The translations under genes and the position numbers were made by a program. Below are positions 5,479 to 5,683 of a stretch of DNA of 5,683 nt, one piece after another. The notes under the pieces were generated by a model. The model was not told where the DNA came from. It did no database searches and saw nothing but the letters and a program-made list of their open reading frames with translations. Source of the stretch: Neisseriaceae bacterium. Lineage in GTDB: Bacteria > Pseudomonadota > Gammaproteobacteria > Burkholderiales > UBA11063. The stretch lies in assembly GCA_947454215.1 (NCBI GenBank), contig CANGJN010000050.1, positions 1-5,683 on the forward strand. The letters are read 5' to 3'. Position 1 is the stretch's first letter, and each line of letters starts with the position of its first letter.

Positions 5479-5683
5479 ATGTTATACATTTGTGCTACAC
5501 CAATTGGTAATCTTGAAGATATTACTTTAAGAGCTATTAATATTCTAAATAAATCGGATATTATATTATGCGAAGATACGAGGAGAAGTCATATTCTATT
5601 TAATTATCATAATATCAAGCCTAAAAAAGTTGTATCTTTGCATGAGCATAATGAAAATGAGGTAACTAATAAAGTAATTGAAT
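5479..5683 (+). CDS. rsmI: 16S rRNA 2'-O-ribose C1402 methyltransferase RsmI, 5' part
   Basis: RsmI transfers a methyl group from S-adenosylmethionine to the 2'-OH of C1402 in 16S rRNA, tuning decoding at the P site. Only the first 68 codons are present, and the gene runs off the right edge (family length about 270-290). The N-terminus matches the tetrapyrrole-methylase-like fold of the family: [18 protein letters not shown] (2-19) carries the TPIGN glycine loop, followed by [11 protein letters not shown] (27-37) with the conserved EDTR, and LHEHNE. The start is supported by AAAGG at 5465-5469, which overlaps the nadD stop codon and lies nine bases before ATG. With a 12-base gap, nadD and rsmI are very likely cotranscribed and coupled. 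E. coli RsmI has a short N-terminal extension lacking here, which is normal variation. Confidence 0.93.
   Translation, partial: MLYICATPIGNLEDITLRAINILNKSDIILCEDTRRSHILFNYHNIKPKKVVSLHEHNENEVTNKVIE

Noticed and set aside
1..5683. CRISPR array, tRNA or rRNA genes
   Set aside because: No regularly spaced repeats, no tRNA-like arms and no conserved rRNA segments were seen on either strand.

Overview
The window comes from a very AT-rich bacterial chromosome (roughly three quarters or more A+T by eye), with five complete protein genes and one partial gene, all on the + strand. FolC, the SPOR protein and CvpA look gammaproteobacterial. The order folC then SPOR protein (dedD position) is the order known from the accD-folC-dedD-cvpA-purF block of that class. 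High A+T, long gene-poor spacers and apparent gene remnants suggest a host-associated lineage undergoing genome decay. I cannot name the organism from this sequence.

Layout. 1-132: leader with an AT palindrome and a possible -10 box. 133-639: cvpA, a small inner-membrane protein. 640-1748: about 1.1 kb without a convincing gene. It holds two terminator-like hairpins, a 322-bp segment bounded by matched inverted ends and TTA flanks (candidate MITE or dead IS), a possible frameshifted gene remnant, and a long palindrome. 1749-2111: a short, strongly acidic conserved-type protein of unknown function with its own promoter and ribosome binding site. 2112-2293: a possible terminator over the stop codon, then a 109-bp inverted-repeat structure. 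2294-4260: folC and a SPOR-domain membrane protein, overlapping by one base (TAATG). 4261-4836: a spacer holding an unlisted minus-strand reading frame with one internal stop, then a promoter. 4837-5683: nadD followed after 12 bases by the start of rsmI.

How the genes fit together. FolC makes folate polyglutamates, the SPOR protein probably binds septal peptidoglycan, NadD makes the NAD precursor deamido-NAD, and RsmI methylates 16S rRNA at C1402. These are housekeeping functions. cvpA has been separated from folC and the SPOR gene and now lies upstream of them. The intervening 1.6 kb contains nearly all the repeats and remnants, so it looks like a rearrangement junction.

I found no clear new system. 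The items most worth checking are the candidate mobile element at 1024-1345, the minus-strand remnant at 4364-4612, the diverged FolC active-site motifs, and the acidic orphan protein.
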